A stretch of 64,000 nucleotides of DNA from Mycobacterium sp. OAS707 (GTDB taxonomy: Bacteria > Actinomycetota > Actinomycetes > Mycobacteriales > Mycobacteriaceae): positions 186,001 through 250,000 of the forward strand of contig NZ_JADBDS010000006.1 of the NCBI RefSeq assembly GCF_014873705.1. The letters run 5' to 3'. Made by a program: the position numbers and the translations under genes. The notes below the pieces were generated by a model. The model made no database searches and was not told the DNA's origin. It saw only the letters and a program-made list of their open reading frames with translations. Position 1 is the first letter of the stretch; every line of letters begins with the position of its first letter. Below, piece by piece: positions 42,366-51,264 of this stretch.

Positions 42366-43391
42366 TCAGGGCCGCAGCAGCACCTTGATGGCTTCACGTT
42401 CGTCCATCGCCCGGTAGCCCTCGGCTGCCTGGTCAATGGGTAGTTCGAGGTCAAAGACCTTGCCTGGATTGATCTTTCGATTCCAGATCAGGTCGATCAG
42501 CTCGGGGAGGAAGCGGCGTACCGGGGCGGGGCCACCGTGGAGGTGGACGTGAGACATGAAGAGGTCGTCGCCGTTGATCTCGACGTCGTGCAGCACACCG
42601 ACGTAGCCGATATGACCGCCAGGCCGGGCCGTGCCCATCGCCTGCGCCATCGACTGCGGAGTACCGACTGCTTCCACGACAGAATGCGCGCCCAGTCCAT
42701 TGGTCAACTCCTTGACCTTGGCCACACCCTCTTCGCCACGCTCTGTGACGATGTCGGTGGCCCCGAATTCCACCGCGAGCCGCTGCCTCGGCTCGCGCCG
42801 GCTCATCGCGATGATCCGTTCTGCACCAAGCTGTTTAGCGGCAAGCACCGCCATCAGGCCGACCGCACCGTCGCCGACGACCGCCACCGTCTTACCCGGA
42901 CCGGCAGCGGCCGCGACCGCACCGAACCACCCGGTACCGAGCACATCGGAGGCAGCCAGGAAGCTGGGCACCAGATCTTCGGATGGAACGTCAGGCGTGG
43001 CCACGAGCGTGCCGTCGGCCAGCGGCACTCGCATCCGCTGTGCCTGAGCCCGACCCGTGGTGCCGAGCACCTCGCGGTTGACGCACGACGTCTGGTAGCC
43101 GGCCTGACAGATCTCGCAAGTGTTGTCCGACGCGAAGAACGAGCCGACGACGAACTGGCCTGGCTTGACCGTGGTGACCGCGTCGCCGACCTCGTCGACG
43201 ATGCCGACGTACTCGTGGCCCATATGGAACGGCTCGGTGACGTCGTCGGCGCCGCGGTACGGCCAGAGGTCCGACCCGCAGATGCAGGTGGCCGAGAGCC
43301 GGATGATCGCGTCGGTCGGCTTCAGAAGCTGGGGTTCCTCGACGTCCTCGACCCTTACATCGCCGGGGGCATACATCACGACACCACGCAT
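42366..43391 (-). CDS. Zinc-dependent alcohol dehydrogenase (MDR family)
   Basis: 341 residues from ATG 43391, 6 nt after GGAGG. Catalytic zinc residues: Cys in CICGSDLWP and the GHE motif (MGHEYVGIV). The structural-zinc loop is partial (CEICQAGYQTSC). Rossmann motif GDGAVGLMAV. It oxidises an alcohol or reduces an aldehyde with NAD(P). Divergent from the XRE/MmyB-type regulator at 43520, which probably controls it. Confidence 0.9.
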   Translation of the reverse strand: MRGVVMYAPGDVRVEDVEEPQLLKPTDAIIRLSATCICGSDLWPYRGADDVTEPFHMGHEYVGIVDEVGDAVTTVKPGQFVVGSFFASDNTCEICQAGYQTSCVNREVLGTTGRAQAQRMRVPLADGTLVATPDVPSEDLVPSFLAASDVLGTGWFGAVAAAAGPGKTVAVVGDGAVGLMAVLAAKQLGAERIIAMSRREPRQRLAVEFGATDIVTERGEEGVAKVKELTNGLGAHSVVEAVGTPQSMAQAMGTARPGGHIGYVGVLHDVEINGDDLFMSHVHLHGGPAPVRRFLPELIDLIWNRKINPGKVFDLELPIDQAAEGYRAMDEREAIKVLLRP

Positions 43392-43448
43392 CAAGACCTC
43401 CTACCAATCGAACTGACGATGACCAGGGAACTCCCTTCACAGTCGATG

Positions 43449-43488
43449 TGGGAGTGCCTGATGAGAGGTGTACTGAGAAGGCATCCCA
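43449..43488. promoter_or_regulatory. Spaced inverted repeat between alcohol dehydrogenase and XRE genes
   Basis: TGGGAGTGCCT (43449-43459) and AGGCATCCCA (43479-43488) are inverted with one extra base and 19 nt between. Possible operator for the regulator encoded at 43520. Confidence 0.4.
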
Positions 43489-43506
43489 CCCGTCCCCAAG
43501 CAGCCG

Positions 43507-43512
43507 TACGGT
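43507..43512 (+). promoter_or_regulatory. Candidate -10 box of the XRE regulator gene
   Basis: TACGGT ends 7 nt before GTG 43520, setting that codon as the leaderless start instead of GTG 43511. Confidence 0.5.
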
Positions 43513-43519
43513 GGTTGAC

Positions 43520-44398
43520 GTGGACAATCGCGCCGAGGTCCGCGAGTTCCTGGTCTCGCGACGTGCCAAAGTCACCCCGCAGCAGGCGGGGTTGCCAGTC
43601 ATCGGTACCCGCCGGGTGCCGGGTCTGCGCCGCGGCGAGGTCGCAGCGCTGGCCGGGGTGAGCATCGAGTACTACAGCAAGCTGGAACGCGGCGCGCTGG
43701 CCGGTGTGTCGTCGTCGGTGCTCGACGCGATCGCCCGCGCGCTTCAACTCGACGACGCCGAGCGGGCACACCTCTTTCACCTCGCCCACGCCGCCGACGG
43801 CACCAGCGCAGGAATGCGTCCGCGGCGACGGCCCGCGAAACGGTGGACACCCCGTCCAAGCCTGCAGTGGGTGCTCGACAAATACACGGGCCCGGCCATC
43901 GTGCGCAACGGCCGCATGGACCTGCTGGCGGTCAACCATCTCGGTCGCGGCATGCACTCCTCGATGTACGACAACTGCACGACCGAATATCCGAACTTCG
44001 CCCGCTATACATTTCTCGACGAGGACTCCCGTCGCTTCTATCCCGACTGGGACGGAGCCGCAGATATCTGCGTATCGATTCTGCGCACAGAGGCCGGCCG
44101 CGATCCGTTCGACACCTTGATGCACGATCTCGTCGGCGAATTATCCACCCGCAGTGAGGATTTCCGCCGCCGGTGGAGCGCACACGACGTCCATGCCCAC
44201 GGCGCCGGCCTCAAACACTTTCACCATCAGATTGTCGGCAACCTCGAATTGGCCTACGAAAGCGTCGACATGGTGTCCGAACCTGGACTCTCACTCACCT
44301 TCTACGTCGCGGAACCGGCATCCGCGACCGCGCATGCCCTCGACCTGCTTGCCTCGTGGACGGCCAGTCAGATGGCAGAGGAAACCCAATCCACCTGA
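43520..44398 (+). CDS. XRE-family regulator with MmyB-like ligand-binding domain
   Basis: 292 residues from GTG 43520. The helix-turn-helix covers about residues 10-75 (RRVPGLRRGEVAALAGVSIEYYSKLERG). From about residue 105 a PAS-like MmyB domain follows (WVLDKYTGPAIVRNGRMDLLAVNHLG) ending with the aromatic LTFYVAEP strand. Members regulate an adjacent oxidoreductase in response to a small molecule or fatty acid. The divergent alcohol dehydrogenase is the likely target. Confidence 0.88.
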   Translation: MDNRAEVREFLVSRRAKVTPQQAGLPVIGTRRVPGLRRGEVAALAGVSIEYYSKLERGALAGVSSSVLDAIARALQLDDAERAHLFHLAHAADGTSAGMRPRRRPAKRWTPRPSLQWVLDKYTGPAIVRNGRMDLLAVNHLGRGMHSSMYDNCTTEYPNFARYTFLDEDSRRFYPDWDGAADICVSILRTEAGRDPFDTLMHDLVGELSTRSEDFRRRWSAHDVHAHGAGLKHFHHQIVGNLELAYESVDMVSEPGLSLTFYVAEPASATAHALDLLASWTASQMAEETQST

Positions 44399-44431
44399 TG
44401 AGTTCTCGCGGCGCGCGCGGTCTATATGGGC

Positions 44432-44968
44432 ATGAACATCGAAGCGAAGAATCTCGACGGCTACGGAACACCTCCGATCGACTGGGGGCGGGTGCGCGAC
44501 GTGCTGACCTCCGAGATCACCCAAGCACCCGACACCGGCGGTCCGAACCGGCACACCGTCTGGTTGACGACTATCAACCCTGACGGCTCACCGCACGTGA
44601 CACCGGTGGGCATCGTCCACGTCGACGGGGTCTGGTATTTCACCTCCGGGCCAGCCACTCGCAAATCCCGCAACATCGACGCTGACCCGCGCTGCGTCGT
44701 CAGCGTCGCGACGCAGCCTTTCGATCTCGTAATCGAGGGAACGGCCACGCGCGTCACCGATGCGAGCGAACTCCGTTCCGTCGCCGAGGAATACAACAAA
44801 GACGACGGTTGGCCCGCAAAGGTCGAGGGTGATGCATTCACGGCCGAGTACAGCGCACCGTCAGCCGGGCCGCCACCGTGGCACGTCTACAAGATCACGC
44901 CGGCGACCGTGTTCGCGTTCGGCACCGCCGAACCCTTCGGCGCCACCCGATTCCACCTCACGCGATGA
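44432..44968 (+). CDS. PPOX-class FMN/F420-dependent flavin-fold protein
   Basis: 178 residues from ATG 44432; ATG 44426 lies within a probable -10 sequence (TCTATA) and is less likely. A split-barrel pyridoxamine-phosphate-oxidase fold: TVWLTTINPDGSPHVTPVG, VWYFTSGPATRKSRNI and CVVSVATQ. Mycobacterial members bind FMN or F420 and reduce or oxidise diverse small molecules. Cofactor and substrate are unknown. Confidence 0.85.
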   Translation: MNIEAKNLDGYGTPPIDWGRVRDVLTSEITQAPDTGGPNRHTVWLTTINPDGSPHVTPVGIVHVDGVWYFTSGPATRKSRNIDADPRCVVSVATQPFDLVIEGTATRVTDASELRSVAEEYNKDDGWPAKVEGDAFTAEYSAPSAGPPPWHVYKITPATVFAFGTAEPFGATRFHLTR

Positions 44969-45032
44969 GTTTTGAACCACGTGGCTGTCTACACCGTGGA
45001 AAGAGAACGAGCGGACGAAAGGGGTGACACGA

Positions 45033-45149
45033 ATGACCGCGATGTACGGAATGATGGCGATGGTGCCAGTCCTGTTCGCCAGTGCAGGCTACGTCCTCGT
45101 GTCCTCCGGCGGTACCGCCGAGAGAAAGGGCTGCAAAGCCGATGACTGA
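45033..45149 (+). CDS. 38-residue putative membrane peptide coupled to the SnoaL gene
   Basis: Starts at ATG 45033 with GAAAGGGG 8 nt upstream and runs 38 codons. A hydrophobic core of about 20 residues (MMAMVPVLFASAGYVLVSS) is followed by a basic tail (ERKGCKADD). The stop overlaps the SnoaL start by 8 nt, so ribosomes could pass from one to the other. It may be a genuine small membrane protein or a translated leader. Conservation would decide. Confidence 0.5.
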   Translation: MTAMYGMMAMVPVLFASAGYVLVSSGGTAERKGCKADD

Positions 45150-45537
45150 CCAGGACGCCATCCGCGAACTGATCCTCCGCTGGGCCGACGCCGTTCACAC
45201 TGGTGACCTCGAAACCGTTGTGGCCGACCGTGATCCGGACATCGTCATGTTCGACGTGCCGCCGCCGTACGACGGTCTTCGCGGCATCGACGCCTACCGG
45301 GACTCCTGGCCGGATTTCTTCGAGTGGCAGCGCCAGGGCGCCGTCTTCGAAATCACCGAACTCGACGTGACGGCCGGGGCCGACGTGGCGTTCGCGTACG
45401 CGCTGGCGCGCTGCGGTAAACCGGAGGACTTCGAGAAGAACCCCGACAATCGCCTGCGGATGACCTTCGGCCTGCGCAAGCGCGACGGCCGCTGGGTGGT
45501 CACCCACGAACACGGATCGTTCCCGCTGGCCGGCTAG
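45142..45537 (+). CDS. SnoaL/NTF2-like protein
   Basis: 131 residues from ATG 45142. One NTF2-fold domain: IRELILRWADAVHTGDLETVVADR at the start, later WVVTHEHGSFPL. Similar to SgcJ/YybH ketosteroid-isomerase-like proteins, which bind or isomerise small hydrophobic molecules or act as stress proteins. It overlaps the small peptide gene upstream and converges with pruB by 4 nt. Confidence 0.82.
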   Translation: MTDQDAIRELILRWADAVHTGDLETVVADRDPDIVMFDVPPPYDGLRGIDAYRDSWPDFFEWQRQGAVFEITELDVTAGADVAFAYALARCGKPEDFEKNPDNRLRMTFGLRKRDGRWVVTHEHGSFPLAG

Positions 45538-46493
45538 TGCCTGCGCTCCGCCAGCGCCCGCAGGAAGAACGTCAGGTTGGCAGGCCGCTCGGCCAGCCGG
45601 CGGACAAAGTACCCGTACCACTGTGTGCCGAACGGGACGTACACGCGGACGTGGTTGCCCTCCTCGGCCAACCGCCGCTGCTCAGCGTCGCGGATGCCAT
45701 ACAGCATCTGGTATTCGAAATCGTCTACGCCGCGCCCGTTCTCGCGAGCCAGTGCGGGCACCGCCTCGATGATCTGCGGATCGTGAGACGCCACCATCGG
45801 ATAGCCGGACCCCGCCATCAGCACCTCGAGGCACCGCAGGTATGAGCCGGTGACGTCATCGCCGGACCGGAAGGCCACCGACGCGGGTTCATCGTAGGCG
45901 CCCTTGCACAGCCGGATCCGCGCGCCCGCGAACTCACGGCAATCGCCCTCGGTGCGCTTCAGGTACGCCTGCAAAACGGTTCCCAGCCAACCGAACTCGG
46001 TCCGCAAGTCGCGCACGATCGACAGCGTCGAGTCCGTGGTGGTGTGGTCTTCGGCGTCCACCGTGACCCAGGCGCCCACCTGCTGCGCACGCTCACAGAT
46101 CGTGTGCGCATTCTCCAGCGCGATCTTCTCGCCGTCCCGCGGCAGCGCCTGCCCGAGCGCCGACAGTTTCAGCGAAACCTCAAGGGGTCGCACTCCCCCC
46201 GCGGACTCGCTGCGGCTCCCCAGTGCGTCGAGCAGTCCTAGGTAGGCGTCGACGGTCGCGTTCGCCGTCTCGACGTCGGTGACGTCTTCGCCGAGGTAGT
46301 CGATGCTGACCAACCGTCCCGAATGTCGCAGTTGTTCAACGGAGTTCATCGCATCGGCAACGGTCTCGCCCGGCACGAAACGATGCACCACATCGCGGGT
46401 GACAGGCAACCGCTCGGCGGTGCGGCGCAAGCCTTCGCGCCGGCTGGCGGCCAGGATCGCCGGGCGCGCGACCCGGTGGAAAAGCTCAGTCAT
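45534..46493 (-). CDS. pruB: Proline dehydrogenase PruB
   Basis: 319 residues from ATG 46493 (an ATG directly upstream at 46496 is equivalent). FAD-binding TIM barrel: VSLKLSALGQ, VTVDAEDHTTTDS, LCKGAYDEP, and the hallmark FEYQMLYGIRDAE. It oxidises proline to pyrroline-5-carboxylate at the membrane, feeding electrons to the respiratory chain. It overlaps the pruA stop (ATGA), and the two enzymes complete proline to glutamate. Ortholog of Rv1188. Confidence 0.95.
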   Translation of the reverse strand: MTELFHRVARPAILAASRREGLRRTAERLPVTRDVVHRFVPGETVADAMNSVEQLRHSGRLVSIDYLGEDVTDVETANATVDAYLGLLDALGSRSESAGGVRPLEVSLKLSALGQALPRDGEKIALENAHTICERAQQVGAWVTVDAEDHTTTDSTLSIVRDLRTEFGWLGTVLQAYLKRTEGDCREFAGARIRLCKGAYDEPASVAFRSGDDVTGSYLRCLEVLMAGSGYPMVASHDPQIIEAVPALARENGRGVDDFEYQMLYGIRDAEQRRLAEEGNHVRVYVPFGTQWYGYFVRRLAERPANLTFFLRALAERRH

Positions 46494-48133
46494 CATTCGC
46501 TCTCCATGTGCGGGTAGGTGTGGTCGGTCGGCGGCACGAAGGTCTCCTTGATCGACCGCGCCGACGTCCAGCGCAGCAGGTTCAGCGCCGAACCGGCCTT
46601 GTCGTTGGTGCCCGACGCTCGCGACCCGCCGAACGGCTGCTGCCCGACGACGGCTCCGGTCGGCTTGTCGTTGACGTAGAAGTTGCCCGCGGTGTGACGC
46701 AGCCGCTTCTCGGCCGTCAGCACCGCGGCGCGGTCGTCGGCGATCACCGCACCGGTCAAGGCGTACTTCGCACCTGTGTCCACGACATCGAGAATCCGGT
46801 CGTATTCGTCGTCGGCATACACGTGCACCGACAGGATCGGCCCGAAGTACTCGGTGCAGAACGACTCGTCGGTCGGGTCATCGGAGAGCAGCACCGTCGG
46901 CCGCACGAAATAGCCTTCGCTGTCGTCGTATTCGCCGCCAACGGCGACCGTCACGTTGGCCGCACTCTTGGCCCGTTCGATCGCCTTGACGTTTTTTGCG
47001 AACGCCCTCTCGTCGATCACCGCGCCACCGTAGTTGGACAAGTCGGTGACGTCGCCGTAGCGCAACGCTTCGGTGGCCGACAGGAAGTCGTCGCCCATCT
47101 GCTGCCACACCGAGCGCGCGATGAACGCGCGCGACGCCGCAGAGCACTTCTGTCCCTGGTAGTCGAACGCACCGCGGATCAGGGCCGTGCGCAGCACATC
47201 CGGGCGCGCCGACGAGTGTGCGACGACGAAGTCCTTGCCGCCGGTCTCGCCGACCAGCCGCGGGTACGTGTGGTACCGGCCGATGTTGTTGCCGACCTCG
47301 CGCCACAGGTGCTGGAACGTGCCCGTCGAACCGGTGAAGTGGATGCCTGCCAGACGCGGATCTGCAAGGGCCACATCGGAAACCGCGATGCCGTCGCCAG
47401 TCAGCAAGTTGATCACCCCGGGCGGCAGCCCGGCCGCCTCCAGCAGTTGCATGGTCAGATAGGCGGCGAATGTCTGCGTCGGCGACGGCTTCCACACCAC
47501 CGTGTTGCCCATCAACGCCGGCGCGGTCGGCAGATTGCCCGCGATCGCCGTGAAGTTGAACGGCGTGATCGCGTAGACGAAGCCCTCCAGCGGCCGGTAG
47601 TCGGTGCGGTTCCACACGCCGCGGCTGCTGATCGGTTGCTGCGCCAGGATCTGTCGCGCGAACGCGACGTTGAACCGCCAGAAGTCGACAAGCTCGCACG
47701 GCGAGTCGATCTCGGCCTGGTAGGCGGTCTTTGACTGGCCGAGCATGGTGGCCGCGGCGATCTTCTCCCGCCACGGTCCGGCCATCAGGTCGGCGGCGCG
47801 CAGGAAGATCGCGGCGCGCTCGTCGAACGGGGTGGCCTCCCAGTCCGCCTTGGCGGCAATCGCCGCCTCGATCGCGGCGGACGCGTCGGCGTGCTCGGCG
47901 TTGGTGAAGGTGCCAAGGCGGCCAGCAGGGTCAGAGTGCCGGTGCGGCTGGACCACGTCGACCCGTTGACCGCCGCCCATGCGGTGTCTGCCGCCGATGA
48001 CGTGCGGCAGGTCGATCGGCTGCCGGGCGAGGTCGCGAAGCTGTTCGGTCAGGCGGGTGCGTTCACCCGAACCAGGCACGTATTCGTGAACCGGCTCGTT
48101 GGCCGGAAAGGGCACGTCGGTGATGGCGTCCAT
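46493..48133 (-). CDS. pruA: Delta-1-pyrroline-5-carboxylate dehydrogenase PruA
   Basis: 546 residues from ATG 48133. Aldehyde dehydrogenase family 4: cofactor site ITPFNFTAIAGN, GSTGTFQHLWR, catalytic Glu in LVGETGGKDF and nucleophile Cys in DYQGQKCSAASR; terminal NFYVNDKPTGAVVGQQPFGG. It converts glutamate semialdehyde to glutamate with NAD. Operon with pruB downstream; divergent from the regulator pruC. Ortholog of Rv1187 (rocA). Confidence 0.96.
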   Translation of the reverse strand: MDAITDVPFPANEPVHEYVPGSGERTRLTEQLRDLARQPIDLPHVIGGRHRMGGGQRVDVVQPHRHSDPAGRLGTFTNAEHADASAAIEAAIAAKADWEATPFDERAAIFLRAADLMAGPWREKIAAATMLGQSKTAYQAEIDSPCELVDFWRFNVAFARQILAQQPISSRGVWNRTDYRPLEGFVYAITPFNFTAIAGNLPTAPALMGNTVVWKPSPTQTFAAYLTMQLLEAAGLPPGVINLLTGDGIAVSDVALADPRLAGIHFTGSTGTFQHLWREVGNNIGRYHTYPRLVGETGGKDFVVAHSSARPDVLRTALIRGAFDYQGQKCSAASRAFIARSVWQQMGDDFLSATEALRYGDVTDLSNYGGAVIDERAFAKNVKAIERAKSAANVTVAVGGEYDDSEGYFVRPTVLLSDDPTDESFCTEYFGPILSVHVYADDEYDRILDVVDTGAKYALTGAVIADDRAAVLTAEKRLRHTAGNFYVNDKPTGAVVGQQPFGGSRASGTNDKAGSALNLLRWTSARSIKETFVPPTDHTYPHMESE

Positions 48134-48197
48134 GCAGCAAGGATCCCCGGAATGCGACGCACAACACATGGCTGATCGGACAACGCCGTCGACCATC

Positions 48198-48203
48198 TAT
48201 AGT
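48198..48203 (+). promoter_or_regulatory. Candidate -10 box of pruC
   Basis: TATAGT precedes AAAGGAG (48214-48220) and ATG 48226, giving a short conventional leader. The 9-mer ATCGGACAA flanks it twice (48175-48183, 48207-48215). Confidence 0.4.
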
Positions 48204-48225
48204 CGAATCGGACAAAGGAGTGCGG

Positions 48226-49806
48226 ATGGCTGTGGACTCTCCAGGCCTGGGTCTCGGCCAGCTTCTGCTGGCCCTCGACCGCACGATGGTGACGCTGGTG
48301 GAGGCGCCGCGCGGCCTGGACATGCCGGTGGGTTCGGTGGCGCTCGTCGACGCCGACGACGTCCGACTCGGCCTCGCGGTCGGGCCGGGCTCAGCCGACC
48401 TGTTCTTTCTGCTCGGCGTGTCGGATGCCGAGGCAGTGCGCTGGATCGGCCAGCAGAGCGGAAGCGTCCCGGCGGCCATCTTCGTCAAAGAGCCGTCGGC
48501 CGCAGCGATCAAGCGTGCCGTCGCACTCGGCATCGCGGTCGTGGCCGTCGAACCGCAGGCGCGGTGGGAACTGCTGTACAAGCTTGTGAACCACGCCTTC
48601 GAACACCACGGAGACCGCGGCGACCCGGCGTATGACTCCGGCACCGACCTGTTCGGCCTCGCGCAGTCGATCGCCGATCGCACCCGCGGCATGATCAGCA
48701 TCGAGGACGCGGACTCGCACATGCTGGCCTATTCGGCTTCCAGCGACGAAGCCGACGAACTGCGAAGGCTGACGATCCTGGGCCGGGCAGGCCCGCCCGA
48801 ACACCTCGAATGGATTGGACAGTGGGGCATTTTCGACGCGTTGCGTGCCAGCGGCGACGTGGTTCGAGTGGCCGAACGTCCGGAGCTGGGGCTGCGACCG
48901 CGCCTGGCGGTCGGCATCCATCTCCCCCCGACCGACTCACGCAGAAGGCCCGGATACGCGGGAACCATTTGGCTGCAACAGGGTTCGGCGCCATTGGCCG
49001 ACGATGTCGAGGACATCCTGCGGGGCGGCGCGGTGCTCGCGGCGCGGATCATCTCGCGGCTGGCCGCGACGCCGTCGACGCATACCATGCGTGTACAGGA
49101 ATTGCTCGGTCTGGCGGGCGACGATACCGACGTCGGCTCGATCGCCCGCGAACTGGGCATCAGCCTCGACGGACGTGCTGCGCTGATCGGCTTCGTCGGC
49201 GTCGAGAAGTCGGTGCCTGCCGATGTGATCGCGTTGAGCGCCAGCGCTTTCCGCGCCGATGCGCAGATCGCGTCGACAGGCGAGCGCGTCTACGTGCTGC
49301 TGCCCAACACCGGCGGCGCTTCGTCGGTGACGTCGTGGGTGCGCGGTGTGGTCGCGGCGCTGCGACGCGAACTCGACTTGACGCTGCGTGCAGTGATCGC
49401 CGCGCCGTTGGCGGGGTTGGCATCAGTCGCGGGGGCGCGCGCCGAAGTGGACCGGGTATTCGACAGCGCCGAGCGTCACCCCGGTGTCATCGCACAGGTC
49501 AGCTCGCTCGACGAGGCACGCACCACCGTGCTGCTCGACGAGATCGTCTCGCAGGTGGCCGGGCAACCGCGATTGGTCGATCCGCGGGTGCGGCAATTGC
49601 GTGAGCAGGAGCCGATGCTGGCCGACACGCTGAATGCGTACCTTGATGCGTTCGGAGACATCGCGACGGTCGCACAACAACTCCACGTGCATCCGAACAC
49701 GGTGCGCTACCGCGTCCGCCGGATCGAAAAGCTGCTGTCGACGTCGCTGGACGATCCTGACGACCGGCTGGTGCTGGCGCTCGGATTGCGCGCCACCGAG
49801 CGCTAG
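48226..49806 (+). CDS. pruC: PucR-family transcriptional regulator PruC
   Basis: 526 residues from ATG 48226 after AAAGGAG; GTG 48220 is embedded in that site. The N-terminal PucR-like region and GGDEF-like central part end in a C-terminal helix-turn-helix (DIATVAQQLHVHPNTVRYRVRRIEKLL). In M. tuberculosis Rv1186c activates pruAB in response to proline. Divergent from pruA with 92 nt between, which fits that role. Confidence 0.92.
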   Translation: MAVDSPGLGLGQLLLALDRTMVTLVEAPRGLDMPVGSVALVDADDVRLGLAVGPGSADLFFLLGVSDAEAVRWIGQQSGSVPAAIFVKEPSAAAIKRAVALGIAVVAVEPQARWELLYKLVNHAFEHHGDRGDPAYDSGTDLFGLAQSIADRTRGMISIEDADSHMLAYSASSDEADELRRLTILGRAGPPEHLEWIGQWGIFDALRASGDVVRVAERPELGLRPRLAVGIHLPPTDSRRRPGYAGTIWLQQGSAPLADDVEDILRGGAVLAARIISRLAATPSTHTMRVQELLGLAGDDTDVGSIARELGISLDGRAALIGFVGVEKSVPADVIALSASAFRADAQIASTGERVYVLLPNTGGASSVTSWVRGVVAALRRELDLTLRAVIAAPLAGLASVAGARAEVDRVFDSAERHPGVIAQVSSLDEARTTVLLDEIVSQVAGQPRLVDPRVRQLREQEPMLADTLNAYLDAFGDIATVAQQLHVHPNTVRYRVRRIEKLLSTSLDDPDDRLVLALGLRATER

Positions 49807-49814
49807 TCAACCCG

Positions 49815-50243
49815 TCAGGGCCGGCTTTCGTGACCGGGCTTGCCATGGGTGCGACGGCGTTCCTTCATCTCTGCTTCGAAGACGTGCCTGACTCCCTGTT
49901 GAAGTTCGTCTCGGACCTGGCGCTCGTGCTCACGGAACACCGACCAGTAGTTGTCGTCGAAATCCTCGACGATCTGGAAGGTCCATCGGCCGTGCAGGAC
50001 ATTGCGACCGACGACCTCCGCCTCGAGCCTCTCGGCGATCGCGCCGTGGCCGGCTTTCCTGAGCTTGTCGCATGCATCGCCGAGCAGCAGATCGGCATGT
50101 CCCATCAGTTGGTGAAACGAGTACAGCTCGCCACGCGCACGTTCTACGCATTCCATTGCTTCTGATACGGCGCCGACCGCCTCAACCGTCGCATCGTCCA
50201 TCCCCTCGGGGCGCATGCGCTGCCCTGTGTCCATCTGAGTCAT
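49815..50243 (-). CDS. Conserved hypothetical protein, mostly helical
   Basis: 142 residues from ATG 50243. Not recognised. The chain is helical and charged, with ELYSFHQLMGHADLLLGDACDKL, RWTFQIVEDFDDNYWSVF and a basic His-rich end. No signal peptide, membrane helix or metal motif. It lies between pruC and the CarH-like gene and is divergent from the latter, so its promoter region includes the 11-bp repeats at 50273-50305. Confidence 0.7.
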   Translation of the reverse strand: MTQMDTGQRMRPEGMDDATVEAVGAVSEAMECVERARGELYSFHQLMGHADLLLGDACDKLRKAGHGAIAERLEAEVVGRNVLHGRWTFQIVEDFDDNYWSVFREHERQVRDELQQGVRHVFEAEMKERRRTHGKPGHESRP

Positions 50244-50272
50244 AGTGCCGACATACCCATTTCGGGACCGAA

Positions 50273-50305
50273 TGCATCGTTTGTGCATTGATGATGCTCG
50301 CTGGG
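50273..50305. promoter_or_regulatory. CarH-like operator R1: 11-bp direct repeats before the regulator gene
   Basis: Three consecutive 11-bp units begin TGCATCGTTTG (50273), TGCATTGATGA (50284) and TGCTCG (50295). CarH tetramers are known to bind 11-bp direct repeats near the -35 region of their own gene. The candidate -10 box TATCCT lies at 50320-50325. Confidence 0.65.
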
Positions 50306-50342
50306 GGGCAACCTGGCTCTATCCTGTCGGGTTGGAGGCACA

Positions 50343-51212
50343 GTGAACCAGACGTCAAGACGCATGGGCCGTCGCGAGGATCGTGACGCGGACCTGCCGC
50401 AGTACACCGTCGGTGTGGTCGCGGAGCGCATCGGTGTGCCGATCGCCACCCTGCGCAGCTGGAATCAGCGATACGGCGTGGGACCGCCCGACCACCACCC
50501 CGGCAGCCACCGGCTCTACAGCCAGAACGACATCTTGATAGTGGAGCGGATGCACCACCTGATCGGCGAAGGCGCCAGCCCCCGCAGCGCCGCGCGCGCC
50601 GCACTTGATGCCGTTGTTCCGCCCAGGGCCGATACCGAAAACCTGCTCGCCGCCGCCTTTGATCTGGACATCGTCCGCGCAGGCCGACAGCTGGAAGGCC
50701 ACCTGCGCCACTACGGCGTCGTCGACACGTGGGATCTGTTGATACGGCCCGTGTTTTCGGCCATCGAAGCGCGACAGGCCGACGGCGAAGGATGCATCGA
50801 TGTCGAACACGCGCTTTCGTGGGCGGTCTCGCGGTCGTTGCAGCGTGTGCCCATCGCGGCCGCCAACAAATCTGCTTCCACGATCCTGGCGTGCAGCGAA
50901 GGCGAGACCCACACGCTGCCCATCGAGGCGCTCCGCGCGGCGCTCGGGGACCACGGCCACGGCTCGTTGATGCTTGGCGCCGACGTGCCGCCCGCCGCAC
51001 TCGTCGACGCCATTGAACGCACCCCCCGGCCGACGAACGTGGTGTTGTGGGCGCAATCCACCGACACCGCCAACATCGCGATGACCAAGGCGGTCGTCGC
51101 CGCTCATGCGCGCCTGTTCGTCGGCGGCCCCGGATGGCAGTCGGCGCGGCTGCCGAAGAAGGCGGTCCGGGTGGACAGCCTCCAGACCGCCCTGCAGGCA
51201 CTGGTGGAGTAG
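50343..51212 (+). CDS. CarH/LitR-like MerR regulator with B12-binding fold
   Basis: 289 residues from GTG 50343 (GGAGG 4 nt upstream). Residues 20-90 form a MerR winged helix (YTVGVVAERIGVPIATLRSWNQRY). Residues 95-170 match the helical cap and 178-285 the Rossmann domain of CarH. The lower cobalt ligand appears kept as His190 (GETHTLP). The W-x9-EH motif retains Glu155-His156 but Trp is Gln145 and the following His is Ala, residues important for light sensing in Thermus CarH. It probably represses carotenoid genes, with altered or no light response. Confidence 0.85.
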   Translation: MNQTSRRMGRREDRDADLPQYTVGVVAERIGVPIATLRSWNQRYGVGPPDHHPGSHRLYSQNDILIVERMHHLIGEGASPRSAARAALDAVVPPRADTENLLAAAFDLDIVRAGRQLEGHLRHYGVVDTWDLLIRPVFSAIEARQADGEGCIDVEHALSWAVSRSLQRVPIAAANKSASTILACSEGETHTLPIEALRAALGDHGHGSLMLGADVPPAALVDAIERTPRPTNVVLWAQSTDTANIAMTKAVVAAHARLFVGGPGWQSARLPKKAVRVDSLQTALQALVE

Positions 51213-51224
51213 ACTGGCCAGAGC

Positions 51225-51246
51225 TGCATCGTTTCCGCATCGATTG
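51225..51246. promoter_or_regulatory. CarH-like operator R2: 11-bp direct repeats before idi
   Basis: TGCATCGTTTC (51225-51235) is followed directly by CGCATCGATTG (51236-51246). The first unit differs from the first unit of R1 only in its last base. It lies 18 nt before the idi start. Confidence 0.65.
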
Positions 51247-51264
51247 ATTGGGTACCCGTGGCAG

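Noticed and set aside
48175..48215. ATCGGACAA direct repeat before pruC as a regulator site
   Set aside because: The second copy merges with the ribosome-binding sequence, so similarity may be coincidental; kept only as a note in the promoter entry.
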